DNA of 6,214 nt from Pseudomonadota bacterium (lineage in GTDB: Bacteria; Pseudomonadota; Alphaproteobacteria; Sphingomonadales; Sphingomonadaceae). The notes under the pieces were generated by a model that had not been told where the DNA came from, did not search any database, and worked only from the letters and a program-made list of their open reading frames with translations. Each line of letters begins with the position of its first letter. Within the stretch, counting starts at the first letter, position 1. The DNA lies in NCBI GenBank assembly GCA_023424095.1, contig JAFAEG010000081.1:1-6214 (forward strand), given 5' to 3'. Made by a program: the position numbers and the translations under genes. Positions 1 through 6,214 of the stretch are shown in pieces.

Positions 1-115
1 CCAGCGCCCCGCCGTGCCCCAGCGCCAGCGGCCGGGCACGCCCTCGTCCGCGCCCCGCCCTCGCGGGCCCGGCGGCACGCCCGGCATCTAGGAGCCTTCC
101 CGGCTGAGGCCGGCG
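1..115. other. GC-rich left edge, gene content unresolved
   Basis: No gene can be assigned here. Two readings compete. On the plus strand a frame is open from position 2 to a TAG at 89-91 and would encode a Pro/Arg/Gly-rich C-terminus ending in GGTPGI, convergent with the dioxygenase gene. On the minus strand an ATG at 87-85, preceded by GGAAGG about 7 nt upstream, opens a frame that runs off the window edge (MPGVPPGPRGRG...). Both frames have almost only G or C at third positions, so codon bias does not separate them. The segment also carries a 7-bp inverted repeat (13-19 with 34-40, 14-nt loop) and a 9-bp direct repeat GGCACGCCC (35-43 and 74-82). A small 5-bp hairpin (CCGGC 100-104, GCCGG 109-113) sits just beyond the dioxygenase stop, without a T-run. 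Confidence 0.3.
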
Positions 116-967
116 CTAGATATTGGTCTGATCAGCCGGCGTTTCGGCCGGAATCGTGGCGGCGGAGCCCCCTTGCGTGCACGCCAGGCCCTCCATGCCG
201 ATCCCGTAGCAGGTCATCGACAGCGACCCCATCGCATAGCCGCGCACGACCGCCTCCGTCCCTCCCCCGGCCGCCGCAGCCAGGCCGGCGGTGTAGAGCA
301 AGGGGATGAAATGGTCGGGCGTGGGCACGGCCAGATCGTAATCGGCATGATCGGCAAGGCGCAGGATCCCGCCCGGATCGTCCGTCATCAGCTTCGCGGC
401 TGCATCGTCGAAGCGGTGCGCCCAGTCCGTTCCCCCATCCGGGTCGCGCCGGTCGATCAGGCGCAGATTGTGGACGACATTGCCGCTCGACACGATCAGC
501 ACGCCCTGCTCCCGCAACGGAGCCAGCCGTGCGCCCAATTCCAGATGATAATCGTGCGGCTTCAAGGCGTTGATCGACAATTGCACGACCGGCACGTCCG
601 CCTCGGGAAACATGTGGGCAAGGACGCTCCAGGTGCCGTGATCCAGCCCCCATTGATCGCGGTCGGCACCGATCCAGTGCGGCTTCACCGTTTCGGCAAT
701 CTCGCCGGCCAGTTCGGGCAGGCCCGGCGCCGGATAATCGAAGGCAAACAGTTCGTCCGGAAAGCCGTAGAAATCGTGGATCGTGCGTGGCCGCGCCATC
801 GCCGTCACCGCCGTCGCGCCGATGAACCAGTGGGCGGATACCATTAGAATGACCCGCGGCCGTGGCAGAGCCGCGCCGATCCGCCGCCAGGCATTGGTAT
901 AGTCATTGGCTTCGAGCGTGTTCATCGGGCTGCCGTGTCCGATGAACAGGGCCGGCATCGCAGTCAT
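116..967 (-). CDS. ygiD: Class III extradiol ring-cleavage dioxygenase, YgiD/4,5-DOPA dioxygenase family
   Basis: The 283-residue protein closely resembles E. coli YgiD, a cytosolic metal-dependent LigB-fold enzyme that opens the aromatic ring of L-DOPA in vitro; its physiological substrate is unknown. Visible motifs are FIGHGSPMN (residues 8-16), VSAHWF (43-48), TIHDFYGFP (62-70), WGLDHGTW (106-113), SGNVVHNL (161-168) and PTPDHFIPLLY (215-225). His11, His46 and His219 are the likely metal ligands, and His110 and His166 probably line the active site; these roles are inferred from the family. The C-terminus runs about 30 residues past the GSLSM motif and ends PADQTNI, longer than E. coli YgiD. 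I chose the ATG at 967 because GGGAGG lies 6 nt upstream and homology begins at once; an in-frame ATG at 1015 would overlap addB, and the one at 958 is also possible. It follows addB by 28 bp on the same strand, where addA would be expected. The family is confident; the exact substrate is not. Confidence 0.9.
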   Translation of the reverse strand: MTAMPALFIGHGSPMNTLEANDYTNAWRRIGAALPRPRVILMVSAHWFIGATAVTAMARPRTIHDFYGFPDELFAFDYPAPGLPELAGEIAETVKPHWIGADRDQWGLDHGTWSVLAHMFPEADVPVVQLSINALKPHDYHLELGARLAPLREQGVLIVSSGNVVHNLRLIDRRDPDGGTDWAHRFDDAAAKLMTDDPGGILRLADHADYDLAVPTPDHFIPLLYTAGLAAAAGGGTEAVVRGYAMGSLSMTCYGIGMEGLACTQGGSAATIPAETPADQTNI

Positions 968-973
968 GGCAAA

Positions 974-979
974 CCTCCC
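974..979 (-). promoter_or_regulatory. Shine-Dalgarno site of the extradiol dioxygenase gene
   Basis: Read on the minus strand this is GGGAGG, 6 nt before the ATG at 967-965. It decides the start against the longer in-frame ATG at 1015. It is the best ribosome binding site in the window and lies in the 28-bp gap after addB, so this gene can be translated without coupling to addB. Confidence 0.75.
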
Positions 980-995
980 GGTGTCGCGTCCTGCC

Positions 996-3959
996 CTAAC
1001 GCCCATACCATTCATCCAGCCGCATCAGCTGGTCGAACTCGCCATAAGGCGCATATTGCGGGTGCAATTTGGCGGTGAACGGCTCCTCGCCGGTCAGCCA
1101 TTTTTCGACCGCCTCACGGAATTTCTCGGCCGCGAAGGCGACGAACTCATCGGCGGGAATATGGTCGCGCCGCTTGGCGTCGGTGGGGGATTCGACATAG
1201 CCGAAGTCGCCGCCCTTCTTCGACAGGGACCAATATTCGAATGCGCTGGCGCGGCCCTCAATCCCGTCGAACCCACCCAGTTCGGCGATCAGTCCGAGCA
1301 GACCGAGTTGCAGGCTGAACCCGCCCCGGATCGCCGCCATGCTCGGCGGCTTGCCGGTCTTGTAATCGACGATTCCTAAGCCGTCGCCGGCCTGGCGGTC
1401 GAAACGGTCGACGGTGCCGCTCAACCGCACGCCAGCGACCTGCGCGAACCCCGCTTTCTCGGCCACCAGCGGCGTCCGGCCCTCGGCGCGTCCTTCCGCC
1501 ATCTTCTTGCCGACCCAATCAATCGCCTCGATCAGTCGCGGCTGCCAGAGAGCCCGGAGCATCGGGTGAACCCCGGGATCGTCGAGCAGTCGTTCCACCC
1601 GCGGCGTCAACTTGGCCGGATCGCATTGATCCTCGTTCAGCCAATCCTCCAGCACCTTGTGGACCGCGCTTCCGCGCCACGCCGCGGAAGGATCGGCATC
1701 GACCGCGTCGAGCTGGTTCAGCCCAAGCACGCGCCGTGCGTAGAAAGCGAAGGGATCGGCCTTCAGCCGGTCCACCTCGGTGACCGACAATTTGCGCGGC
1801 CGCTCGTCCACCGGCGGCGCGGGCGCTGGCCGGGCGATCTGCACGAACGCCTCCGGCCGATCGACCGCGCGCGCCCATTTCGCCAGCGGCAGCGCGCGCG
1901 TCACCCCGCCGGTCATCGCCTCGATCCTGAGCCACAGCCGCGACGCCACCGCCGGCGCCCGCGCATCGCGCCGCGCCCGAGTCACCAGCACCCGGGGAGC
2001 ACCCAGGGCACAGGCGAAATCATGCGCCGCCAGCCCGATCCGCCGCTCCAGCGACGGCAGACCAAGCTCGGCGCGGATGCGCGGCGCCAGCCAGGGATCG
2101 GGCGCGGGCAGAGCCGGCCACACCCCCTCGTTCAGCCCGCCCAGCACCATCAGATCGGCCTGCTGAAGCCGCGCCTCGATCAACCCCCAGATGAACAGGC
2201 GCGGATGCTTGCCATAAGGCGGCCGCACCGCGACGGCGGCCATCGCCTCCTCCAGCAAAGCGGGCAGCGCCTCGGGCCGCACCTGCTCGGGGCCATGCTC
2301 GGCCGCTTCCTCGAGCGCTGCGATCAGTTCCGCCGCCGCGCGCCCCGCCGGCCCGCGCCACAGATCGTCCCCGCACAGCGCAGCCGCCGTCTCCCGCACG
2401 ATGGCGAGCAACCCGCCAAGCCCGCTGCCGCCCCGCGCCTTCCACAGACCGTCGCCCGCATCGAACGCGGCCTCCAGCGGCGCGAGCAAGGCGCTGGCCT
2501 CCGCCCAGAACGATTTCGCCGCCCCCCGGATCGGTTTCTCGCGGAAATCGCCTTCGTCCAGATGGGCGCTGACCCCAGCCAGCCCCGGCGCCGGCCGCGG
2601 CCCGCGCAGCGCCCGGTCGAGCAAACGGAAGCCGTCCAGCCAGTCCAGCCGCGCCTCCCCTGCCCGCACCAGCGGGTGGCCGAGCAACGTCAGCAACGCC
2701 ACCGGCGCGAACCTCTCGGCCGCCGCATTGGCCACCGCCAACAGCAAGGTTCCTGGCGGCGTCTGCGACAAAGGCCGCCCGGCGCTGTCGTCCGCCTCGA
2801 TCCCCCAGCGCGCCAGATGCGCCGTCACCCGCCGCGCCAGTGCGCGGTCCGGAGTCACCAAAGCCGCGGTCTTGCCCGGCTCCTCCAGCGCCTCGCGCAA
2901 CGCCAAAGCGATCGCCTGCGCTTCCTCCGCCGGATCGGCCAGTTCCAGCGCCCGCACCCCGGTCAGCCGCCGTTCCGACGGCTTCAGTCCGTTCCAGCGC
3001 GCCGTCGCTTCGGCCGGCGCCATCGCATTGCCGATCGCCCGCCCCCGCGCCGCCGTCGCCGCATGACCGCCGCCCCAGCGCCAGCGCTGCACGTCGTCGC
3101 GCACATAACCCATGCCGGTCAGCAGCAATTTCAGGTGGAATTGCGGATGCGTTTCCAGGTTCGGCGGCGCGCGCCGGCCCGGCTCCGCCTCGTGCGGCCC
3201 GAGCATCTCCCATTCGGCCTCCGGCATGTGCAGATCGAGCGCCGGAAACACGACGCTCCCAGTCTCCAGCCGCGCCACCCGCCGCAACAGTCGCGCCGCC
3301 GTCGGGGCCGCGGTCGTGATCCCCGCCGCACAGACGAAATCCCCCGGCGGCCGCTCCCGCCACCGCCGCTCCAGTGCCACCAGCAGCAGGTTCCGCCGAG
3401 TCGCCAAATCGATCCGCCCGAGCCGCTCCAGTTCCAGCGGCCACGCCGTCAGGATCGCGTCGAGCGCCCCGAGCGAAGTCTGCCAATGCGCCGCCAGATC
3501 GCCGGTCTCGAAGGCGATTGTGCCCAGCCCGGCAGGCGCCACATCCTCGACGATCAACTGGTCGAGCGTCCGCCCCAGATCGGCCGCCAGCCGCATCGCA
3601 TCGGCGGCATCCACGCCGCGCTCCCGCGCCACCAGCCGCGCCAGCCGCATCTGCCGCTCGATCGGCTCGATCGCCGGGGGAATGTGCTCGCCGTCCAGCG
3701 GATCGAGCATCCCGCCGATCCGCTCGTCCAGCTCAGGATCGCCGAGCGGCACCAGCCGCGGCAGCAGCAGCCCGCCGCCGGACGCCCGAACGAACGCATC
3801 GCGCACCGCCCGCGCGGCGCGCTGGTTCGGCAGCAGCACGATGCCCCGCGCAAGCGCCACCGGATCGCGGCCATGCTGCGCCATCAGCCCCGCCGCCAGC
3901 GCATCGGCGAACGACCGGTGGGCCGGAATGGTGAACAGATTGGGCCGGGCCGCGCTCAT
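996..3959 (-). CDS. addB: AddB, double-strand break repair nuclease subunit (alphaproteobacterial type)
   Basis: AddB is the partner of the AddA helicase-nuclease in the RecBCD-like complex that resects broken DNA ends and loads RecA. The 987-residue length fits the alphaproteobacterial AddB family. The N-terminus (FTIPAHRSFADAL, then IVLLPNQRAARAV around residues 40-52) is the family's degenerate helicase-like domain; no GxGKT Walker A is present. The conserved middle part contains LFIWGLIEARLQQADLM and GGLNEGVWP (around 607-615). The C-terminal PD-(D/E)xK nuclease is intact: LSVTEVDRL, GSAVHKVLEDWL (His767), GTVDRFD (Asp851), IVDYKTGK (Asp865, Lys867) and SLQLGLL (Gln884). After Cys779 there is no cysteine, so the four-Cys Fe-S cluster of Bacillus AddB is absent. 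The ATG at 3959 has only weak GAG/AGG upstream and lies 20 bp after the murU stop. No frameshift or truncation is seen. addA does not follow; a dioxygenase gene does. Confidence 0.96.
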   Translation of the reverse strand: MSAARPNLFTIPAHRSFADALAAGLMAQHGRDPVALARGIVLLPNQRAARAVRDAFVRASGGGLLLPRLVPLGDPELDERIGGMLDPLDGEHIPPAIEPIERQMRLARLVARERGVDAADAMRLAADLGRTLDQLIVEDVAPAGLGTIAFETGDLAAHWQTSLGALDAILTAWPLELERLGRIDLATRRNLLLVALERRWRERPPGDFVCAAGITTAAPTAARLLRRVARLETGSVVFPALDLHMPEAEWEMLGPHEAEPGRRAPPNLETHPQFHLKLLLTGMGYVRDDVQRWRWGGGHAATAARGRAIGNAMAPAEATARWNGLKPSERRLTGVRALELADPAEEAQAIALALREALEEPGKTAALVTPDRALARRVTAHLARWGIEADDSAGRPLSQTPPGTLLLAVANAAAERFAPVALLTLLGHPLVRAGEARLDWLDGFRLLDRALRGPRPAPGLAGVSAHLDEGDFREKPIRGAAKSFWAEASALLAPLEAAFDAGDGLWKARGGSGLGGLLAIVRETAAALCGDDLWRGPAGRAAAELIAALEEAAEHGPEQVRPEALPALLEEAMAAVAVRPPYGKHPRLFIWGLIEARLQQADLMVLGGLNEGVWPALPAPDPWLAPRIRAELGLPSLERRIGLAAHDFACALGAPRVLVTRARRDARAPAVASRLWLRIEAMTGGVTRALPLAKWARAVDRPEAFVQIARPAPAPPVDERPRKLSVTEVDRLKADPFAFYARRVLGLNQLDAVDADPSAAWRGSAVHKVLEDWLNEDQCDPAKLTPRVERLLDDPGVHPMLRALWQPRLIEAIDWVGKKMAEGRAEGRTPLVAEKAGFAQVAGVRLSGTVDRFDRQAGDGLGIVDYKTGKPPSMAAIRGGFSLQLGLLGLIAELGGFDGIEGRASAFEYWSLSKKGGDFGYVESPTDAKRRDHIPADEFVAFAAEKFREAVEKWLTGEEPFTAKLHPQYAPYGEFDQLMRLDEWYGR

Positions 3960-3979
3960 CCGCTCAGCCTAGCGCAGAG

Positions 3980-4744
3980 TCAGAGATTGGCCAGCATGTC
4001 CTCGGCCCGCCGGATCGATTCCGGGCGGCCGATGTCGAACCACAGGCCCTGGTGGACGGTGCCGTAAAGCCGCCCCTTCGCGATCGCGCGATCCCACAGG
4101 ATGTTCGTGGAAAAGGCCCCGTCCGGCAATTCGCCTTCGAACAGCCGCTTCGAGAGCATCTGGATGCCAATATAGACGAAGGGCGCGACGCCGTGCGGCT
4201 TGCGGCGGCGGAGGCGACCGAGCGAATCCATGTGGAAATCGCCTTTGCCGACGTGACAATAAGCCTTTGCCAGCGGCACGAGCAGCAGCAAGGCGTCCAT
4301 CTTCTCGTCATCCCAATGGGAAGCGAGCAGATGCAGGCTGTCGATCGGGCCTTCGACCCACAGATTGTCGGAATTGACCGCCAGGAACGGATCCGCGTCG
4401 ATCTGCGGCATCGCCCGGACGAGCCCGCCGCCGGTCTCGAGCAGCATGTCGCGCTCGTCGGAAATGACGGTTTCCAGCGCTCCGTTCCGCGCCGCCAGAT
4501 GCGCTTCCAGCGAATCGGCGAGATAGTGGACGTTGACCACCGCCTTGGTGACTCCGGCCGCCTCGAGCCGGTCGAGCGCATGATCGATCAGCGGCTTGCC
4601 GGCGATCTCGACCAAAGGCTTGGGCCGGGTCGCGGTCAGCGGGCGCATGCGCTTGCCGAGGCCAGCGGCCATCACCATCGCGGTCGAAGGGACTTCTGCA
4701 GTGAGCGTCGGCCGCAATGCCAGCGGCTTGGAAAAACGGCTCAT
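3980..4744 (-). CDS. murU: MurU, N-acetylmuramate alpha-1-phosphate uridylyltransferase
   Basis: This cytosolic nucleotidyltransferase converts MurNAc-alpha-1-P and UTP to UDP-MurNAc and diphosphate, the last step of the anabolic peptidoglycan recycling route found in Pseudomonas and many alphaproteobacteria. The 254-residue protein shows the NTP-binding signature MAAGLGKRMRPLT (25-37) with KPLVEIAGKPLIDH (42-55), then VNVHYLAD (70-77), ETGGG (103-107), the metal-binding region NSDN (124-127), VYIGIQ (190-195) and the C-terminal GLWFDIGRPE (233-242). It is about 30 residues longer than Pseudomonas MurU, mainly from roughly 20 residues before the first strand. The ATG at 4744 overlaps the amgK TGA in an ATGA and has no Shine-Dalgarno, so coupling to amgK is likely. 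The next internal ATG (Met23) would cut into the first beta strand. By sequence alone it could be another sugar-1-phosphate nucleotidyltransferase; the amgK neighbour settles the call. Confidence 0.93.
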   Translation of the reverse strand: MSRFSKPLALRPTLTAEVPSTAMVMAAGLGKRMRPLTATRPKPLVEIAGKPLIDHALDRLEAAGVTKAVVNVHYLADSLEAHLAARNGALETVISDERDMLLETGGGLVRAMPQIDADPFLAVNSDNLWVEGPIDSLHLLASHWDDEKMDALLLLVPLAKAYCHVGKGDFHMDSLGRLRRRKPHGVAPFVYIGIQMLSKRLFEGELPDGAFSTNILWDRAIAKGRLYGTVHQGLWFDIGRPESIRRAEDMLANL

Positions 4745-5757
4745 CGGGCCAGCCGCGCCACCGCGTCGCCGCGCGCTTCAGGCGGCACGTTCGCGTCGAA
4801 CCAGGCCTTTATCGGCGCCAGAGCGGGATGGGCGAGATTGCGCTCGACATAGCTCCAGATGCGCGGCTGCATCGCCGGATAAGCCGGCTTGCCGTCGCGC
4901 TTCCAAAGCCGGGTGAATATGCCCAGGATCTTGGCGTTCCGCTGCGCGCCGAGCACTTCATAATGGGCGCGGAAACGCTCACGGTCGGCGATCCCAGCGC
5001 CGTTCATGAACCGCGCCAGCATCATTTCCTCCAGCGCCGGCGAAACGTCGCGGCGCGCGTCCTGCAGCAGCGAGACGAGGTCGTAGGCCGGATGCCCGGC
5101 CCGGGCGTCCTGAAAGTCGAGCAGGCCTAGCTGCCCCAGCCCCGGCACGACCATCAGATTGTCGGCATGATAATCGCGCAGCACCAGCACCGGGTGGCGT
5201 TCGGTCTCCGCCAGCATGTCGGCCCAGGTCTCGTCCCAGGCGCGTTCATAACCCTCGACATCGGGCGCGATGCCGAGCGCGGGCAGATACCATTCGGTGA
5301 ACAGCCCGGCCTCCCGGCGAAGGGCAGCCGCGTCATAGGGCTTCACCCCCTCCGGCGCCGTCTGCTCGGCAAGCCGCACGGCGATATCGACCGCCGCCGC
5401 ATAAACCTCTTCCTCGCGCTCCGGCTCGCGCTGCAGCAGCGGATTGACCCGGTCGTCGCCGAAATCCTCCAGCAACAGCAGGCCGAGCTCGCGATCGACC
5501 GCCAGTGGCCGGGGCGGCGCGAAGCCGCGATCGAGCAGATGCTGGGCGATGGTCAGGAACGGCCCGACATCTTCCTTGTCCGGCGGCGCATCCATCAGCA
5601 CGCCGGTCTCTTCGCCGCGATGGACGCGGAAATAGCGGCGGAAACTCGCATCGCCCGCGAGCGGACGGATTTCGCACCCTTCCCAGCCATTTGCGGCAAG
5701 GAAAGCGGGGGCCTCGGCGGGCGGGATCATGGGATTGAAAGCGGGGGCGGTGGCCAT
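4741..5757 (-). CDS. amgK: AmgK, anomeric N-acetylmuramate/N-acetylglucosamine kinase
   Basis: AmgK phosphorylates the anomeric C1 hydroxyl of MurNAc and GlcNAc with ATP, giving the substrate for MurU, encoded just downstream. The protein has the aminoglycoside phosphotransferase (APH) fold. In the 338-residue reading the nucleotide-binding loop is LAGDASFRRYFR (33-44), then LLLLEDFGDD (93-102). The catalytic loop LRDYHADNLM (193-202) supplies probable catalytic Asp195 and metal-binding Asn200, and LLDFQDARAGHPAYDL (212-227) holds the second metal-binding Asp214. The length matches Pseudomonas AmgK. Two starts are credible: ATG at 5757, with GGGAG 5 nt upstream and a 31-nt overlap with tsaE, and ATG at 5730, which overlaps the tsaE TGA as ATGA but has no Shine-Dalgarno and gives 329 residues. 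I prefer 5757 for its ribosome binding site. The open frame continues up to 5871, but that N-terminus lies inside tsaE and has no family support. The product is often annotated only as 'phosphotransferase'. Confidence 0.93.
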   Translation of the reverse strand: MATAPAFNPMIPPAEAPAFLAANGWEGCEIRPLAGDASFRRYFRVHRGEETGVLMDAPPDKEDVGPFLTIAQHLLDRGFAPPRPLAVDRELGLLLLEDFGDDRVNPLLQREPEREEEVYAAAVDIAVRLAEQTAPEGVKPYDAAALRREAGLFTEWYLPALGIAPDVEGYERAWDETWADMLAETERHPVLVLRDYHADNLMVVPGLGQLGLLDFQDARAGHPAYDLVSLLQDARRDVSPALEEMMLARFMNGAGIADRERFRAHYEVLGAQRNAKILGIFTRLWKRDGKPAYPAMQPRIWSYVERNLAHPALAPIKAWFDANVPPEARGDAVARLAR

Positions 5758-6191
5758 CGCCGCTCCCAAGCGGGCGGCGCGGTTGCTGTCAAGCGACGCC
5801 CACCAGAAGGATCGGCTTCGAGCGACAGGCGGAGCGTTTCGGGCCACAGAAAGGGCAGCCGCTCGGGCCATTCGATCAGCAAAGCCGACGCGCCCAGGGC
5901 ATCGTCCAGCCCGAGCTCCTCGAACTCGCCTGGATCCTCGATCCGGTAGAGATCGACGTGCCAGACCGGCAGCCTCACCTCGGGCGGATCATAAGTGACG
6001 ACGATCGGAAAGGTCGGGCTCGGCACGTCGCCGGCGAGGCCCAGGCCGTGCAAGATCCCCCGGCACAGGCTGGTCTTGCCCGCCCCCAAGGTCCCGAACA
6101 GAGCGACGATGTCGCCGGGCCGAAGCAGCGGCGCGAGCCGCCGCCCGAAGGCCTCGGTCGCCCCCGCGTCGGGCAAATGGATCGCGCTCAT
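5727..6191 (-). CDS. tsaE: TsaE, ATPase of tRNA N6-threonylcarbamoyladenosine (t6A) synthesis
   Basis: TsaE is the small P-loop ATPase that works with TsaB and TsaD to place threonylcarbamoyl on A37 of tRNAs reading ANN codons, in the cytosol. The 154-residue protein matches the family in length and order of motifs: Walker A GTLGAGKTS (33-41), the signature SPTF (58-61), HVDLYRIEDPGEFEELGLDD (78-97) with the Walker B-type Asp80, and IEWPERLPF (106-114), whose Trp108 is a family hallmark. The Pro/Trp-rich tail (about 139-154) overlaps the start of amgK and is probably not conserved. The ATG at 6191 has no clear Shine-Dalgarno but overlaps an upstream TGA as ATGA, which suggests coupling to the gene entering from the right. 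Its place ahead of amgK and murU reflects a gene order common in alphaproteobacteria rather than a shared function. Confidence 0.95.
   Translation of the reverse strand: MSAIHLPDAGATEAFGRRLAPLLRPGDIVALFGTLGAGKTSLCRGILHGLGLAGDVPSPTFPIVVTYDPPEVRLPVWHVDLYRIEDPGEFEELGLDDALGASALLIEWPERLPFLWPETLRLSLEADPSGGRRLTATAPPAWERRWPPPPLSIP
5763..5767 (-). promoter_or_regulatory. Shine-Dalgarno site favouring the upstream amgK start
   Basis: Read on the minus strand this is GGGAG, 5 nt before the ATG at 5757-5755 and inside the end of tsaE. The competing ATG at 5730, within the ATGA overlap with the tsaE stop, has only CAATCCC before it. The site is the main reason for choosing the longer AmgK. Confidence 0.6.
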
Positions 6192-6214
6192 GCGCCGCCG
6201 ACCGCGCCCCGCGC
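6188..6214 (-). CDS. Probable C-terminal end of an upstream gene (partial)
   Basis: On the minus strand the frame from the window edge reads ARGAVGGA followed by TGA, whose TGA overlaps the tsaE ATG in an ATGA. The same overlap style at the amgK-murU junction, and the lack of a Shine-Dalgarno for tsaE, make a coupled upstream gene plausible. Eight codons cannot identify it. In related genomes a sensor histidine kinase often precedes tsaE, but that is recollection of gene order, not evidence here. In such GC-rich DNA an open frame of this length is expected by chance. Confidence 0.35.
   Translation of the reverse strand, partial: ARGAVGGA

Noticed and set aside
100..113. Rho-independent terminator after the dioxygenase gene
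   Set aside because: The stem is only 5 bp with a 4-nt loop and no T-run follows on either strand; in GC-rich DNA such hairpins are common by chance.
173..847. 224-codon plus-strand frame opposite the dioxygenase gene
   Set aside because: The minus strand holds a clear YgiD homologue along the whole stretch; the plus-strand product shows no family features.
968..1015. N-terminal extension of the dioxygenase to the ATG at 1015
   Set aside because: It would overlap the end of addB, translate through the strong Shine-Dalgarno at 974-979, and add 16 residues before the conserved family N-terminus.
2020..3486. 488-codon minus-strand frame inside addB
   Set aside because: It is an out-of-frame shadow of addB, rich in Gly, Ala and Arg, with no recognisable motif and no ribosome binding site.
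1566..4067. 833-codon open frame on the plus strand opposite addB
   Set aside because: Its translation is a low-complexity run of Arg, Pro and Gln with no domain, exactly what the antisense of a GC-rich gene gives, while the minus strand encodes a full AddB with intact motifs.
4052..4852. 266-codon plus-strand frame opposite murU and the end of amgK
   Set aside because: It crosses the junction of two well-supported minus-strand genes and its product is Arg/Gln-rich without motifs.
5758..5871. N-terminal extension of AmgK to the ATG at 5871
   Set aside because: It would overlap tsaE by about 145 nt, the added residues have no family counterpart, and a better start with a Shine-Dalgarno exists at 5757.

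Overview
The window is a compact, very GC-rich stretch whose recognisable genes all lie on the minus strand, so transcription runs from high to low coordinates. Gene content and order (tsaE, amgK, murU, addB), extreme GC at third codon positions and an alphaproteobacterial-type AddB point to an alphaproteobacterium, most likely of the sphingomonad group. The taxonomic call is inference from gene order and protein style, not from a marker gene.

Layout from the 5' end of the transcript: (1) at the right edge, probably the last eight codons of an upstream gene, whose TGA overlaps the next ATG; (2) tsaE, the ATPase of tRNA t6A synthesis; (3) amgK, the anomeric sugar kinase of cell-wall recycling; (4) murU, the uridylyltransferase that follows AmgK in the same pathway; (5) addB, the nuclease subunit of the AddAB double-strand-break repair enzyme; (6) a class III extradiol dioxygenase of the YgiD/4,5-DOPA dioxygenase family; (7) about 115 bases of GC-rich sequence at the left edge with no assignable gene.

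The first four genes are joined by overlapping stop/start codons (ATGA at three junctions if the internal amgK start is counted), so translational coupling is likely. The murU-addB gap is 20 bp and the addB-dioxygenase gap is 28 bp. AmgK and MurU work in sequence: MurNAc and GlcNAc from peptidoglycan turnover are phosphorylated at C1, and MurNAc-1-P is converted to UDP-MurNAc, bypassing the fosfomycin-sensitive MurA step. TsaE and AddB belong to unrelated housekeeping processes.

The one clear departure from expectation is that addA, which normally follows addB directly in this group, is not there; the dioxygenase gene takes its place. I see no mobile element, CRISPR array, RNA gene or undescribed system. 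Apart from the addB-downstream junction and the unresolved left edge, this is an ordinary chromosomal housekeeping cluster.
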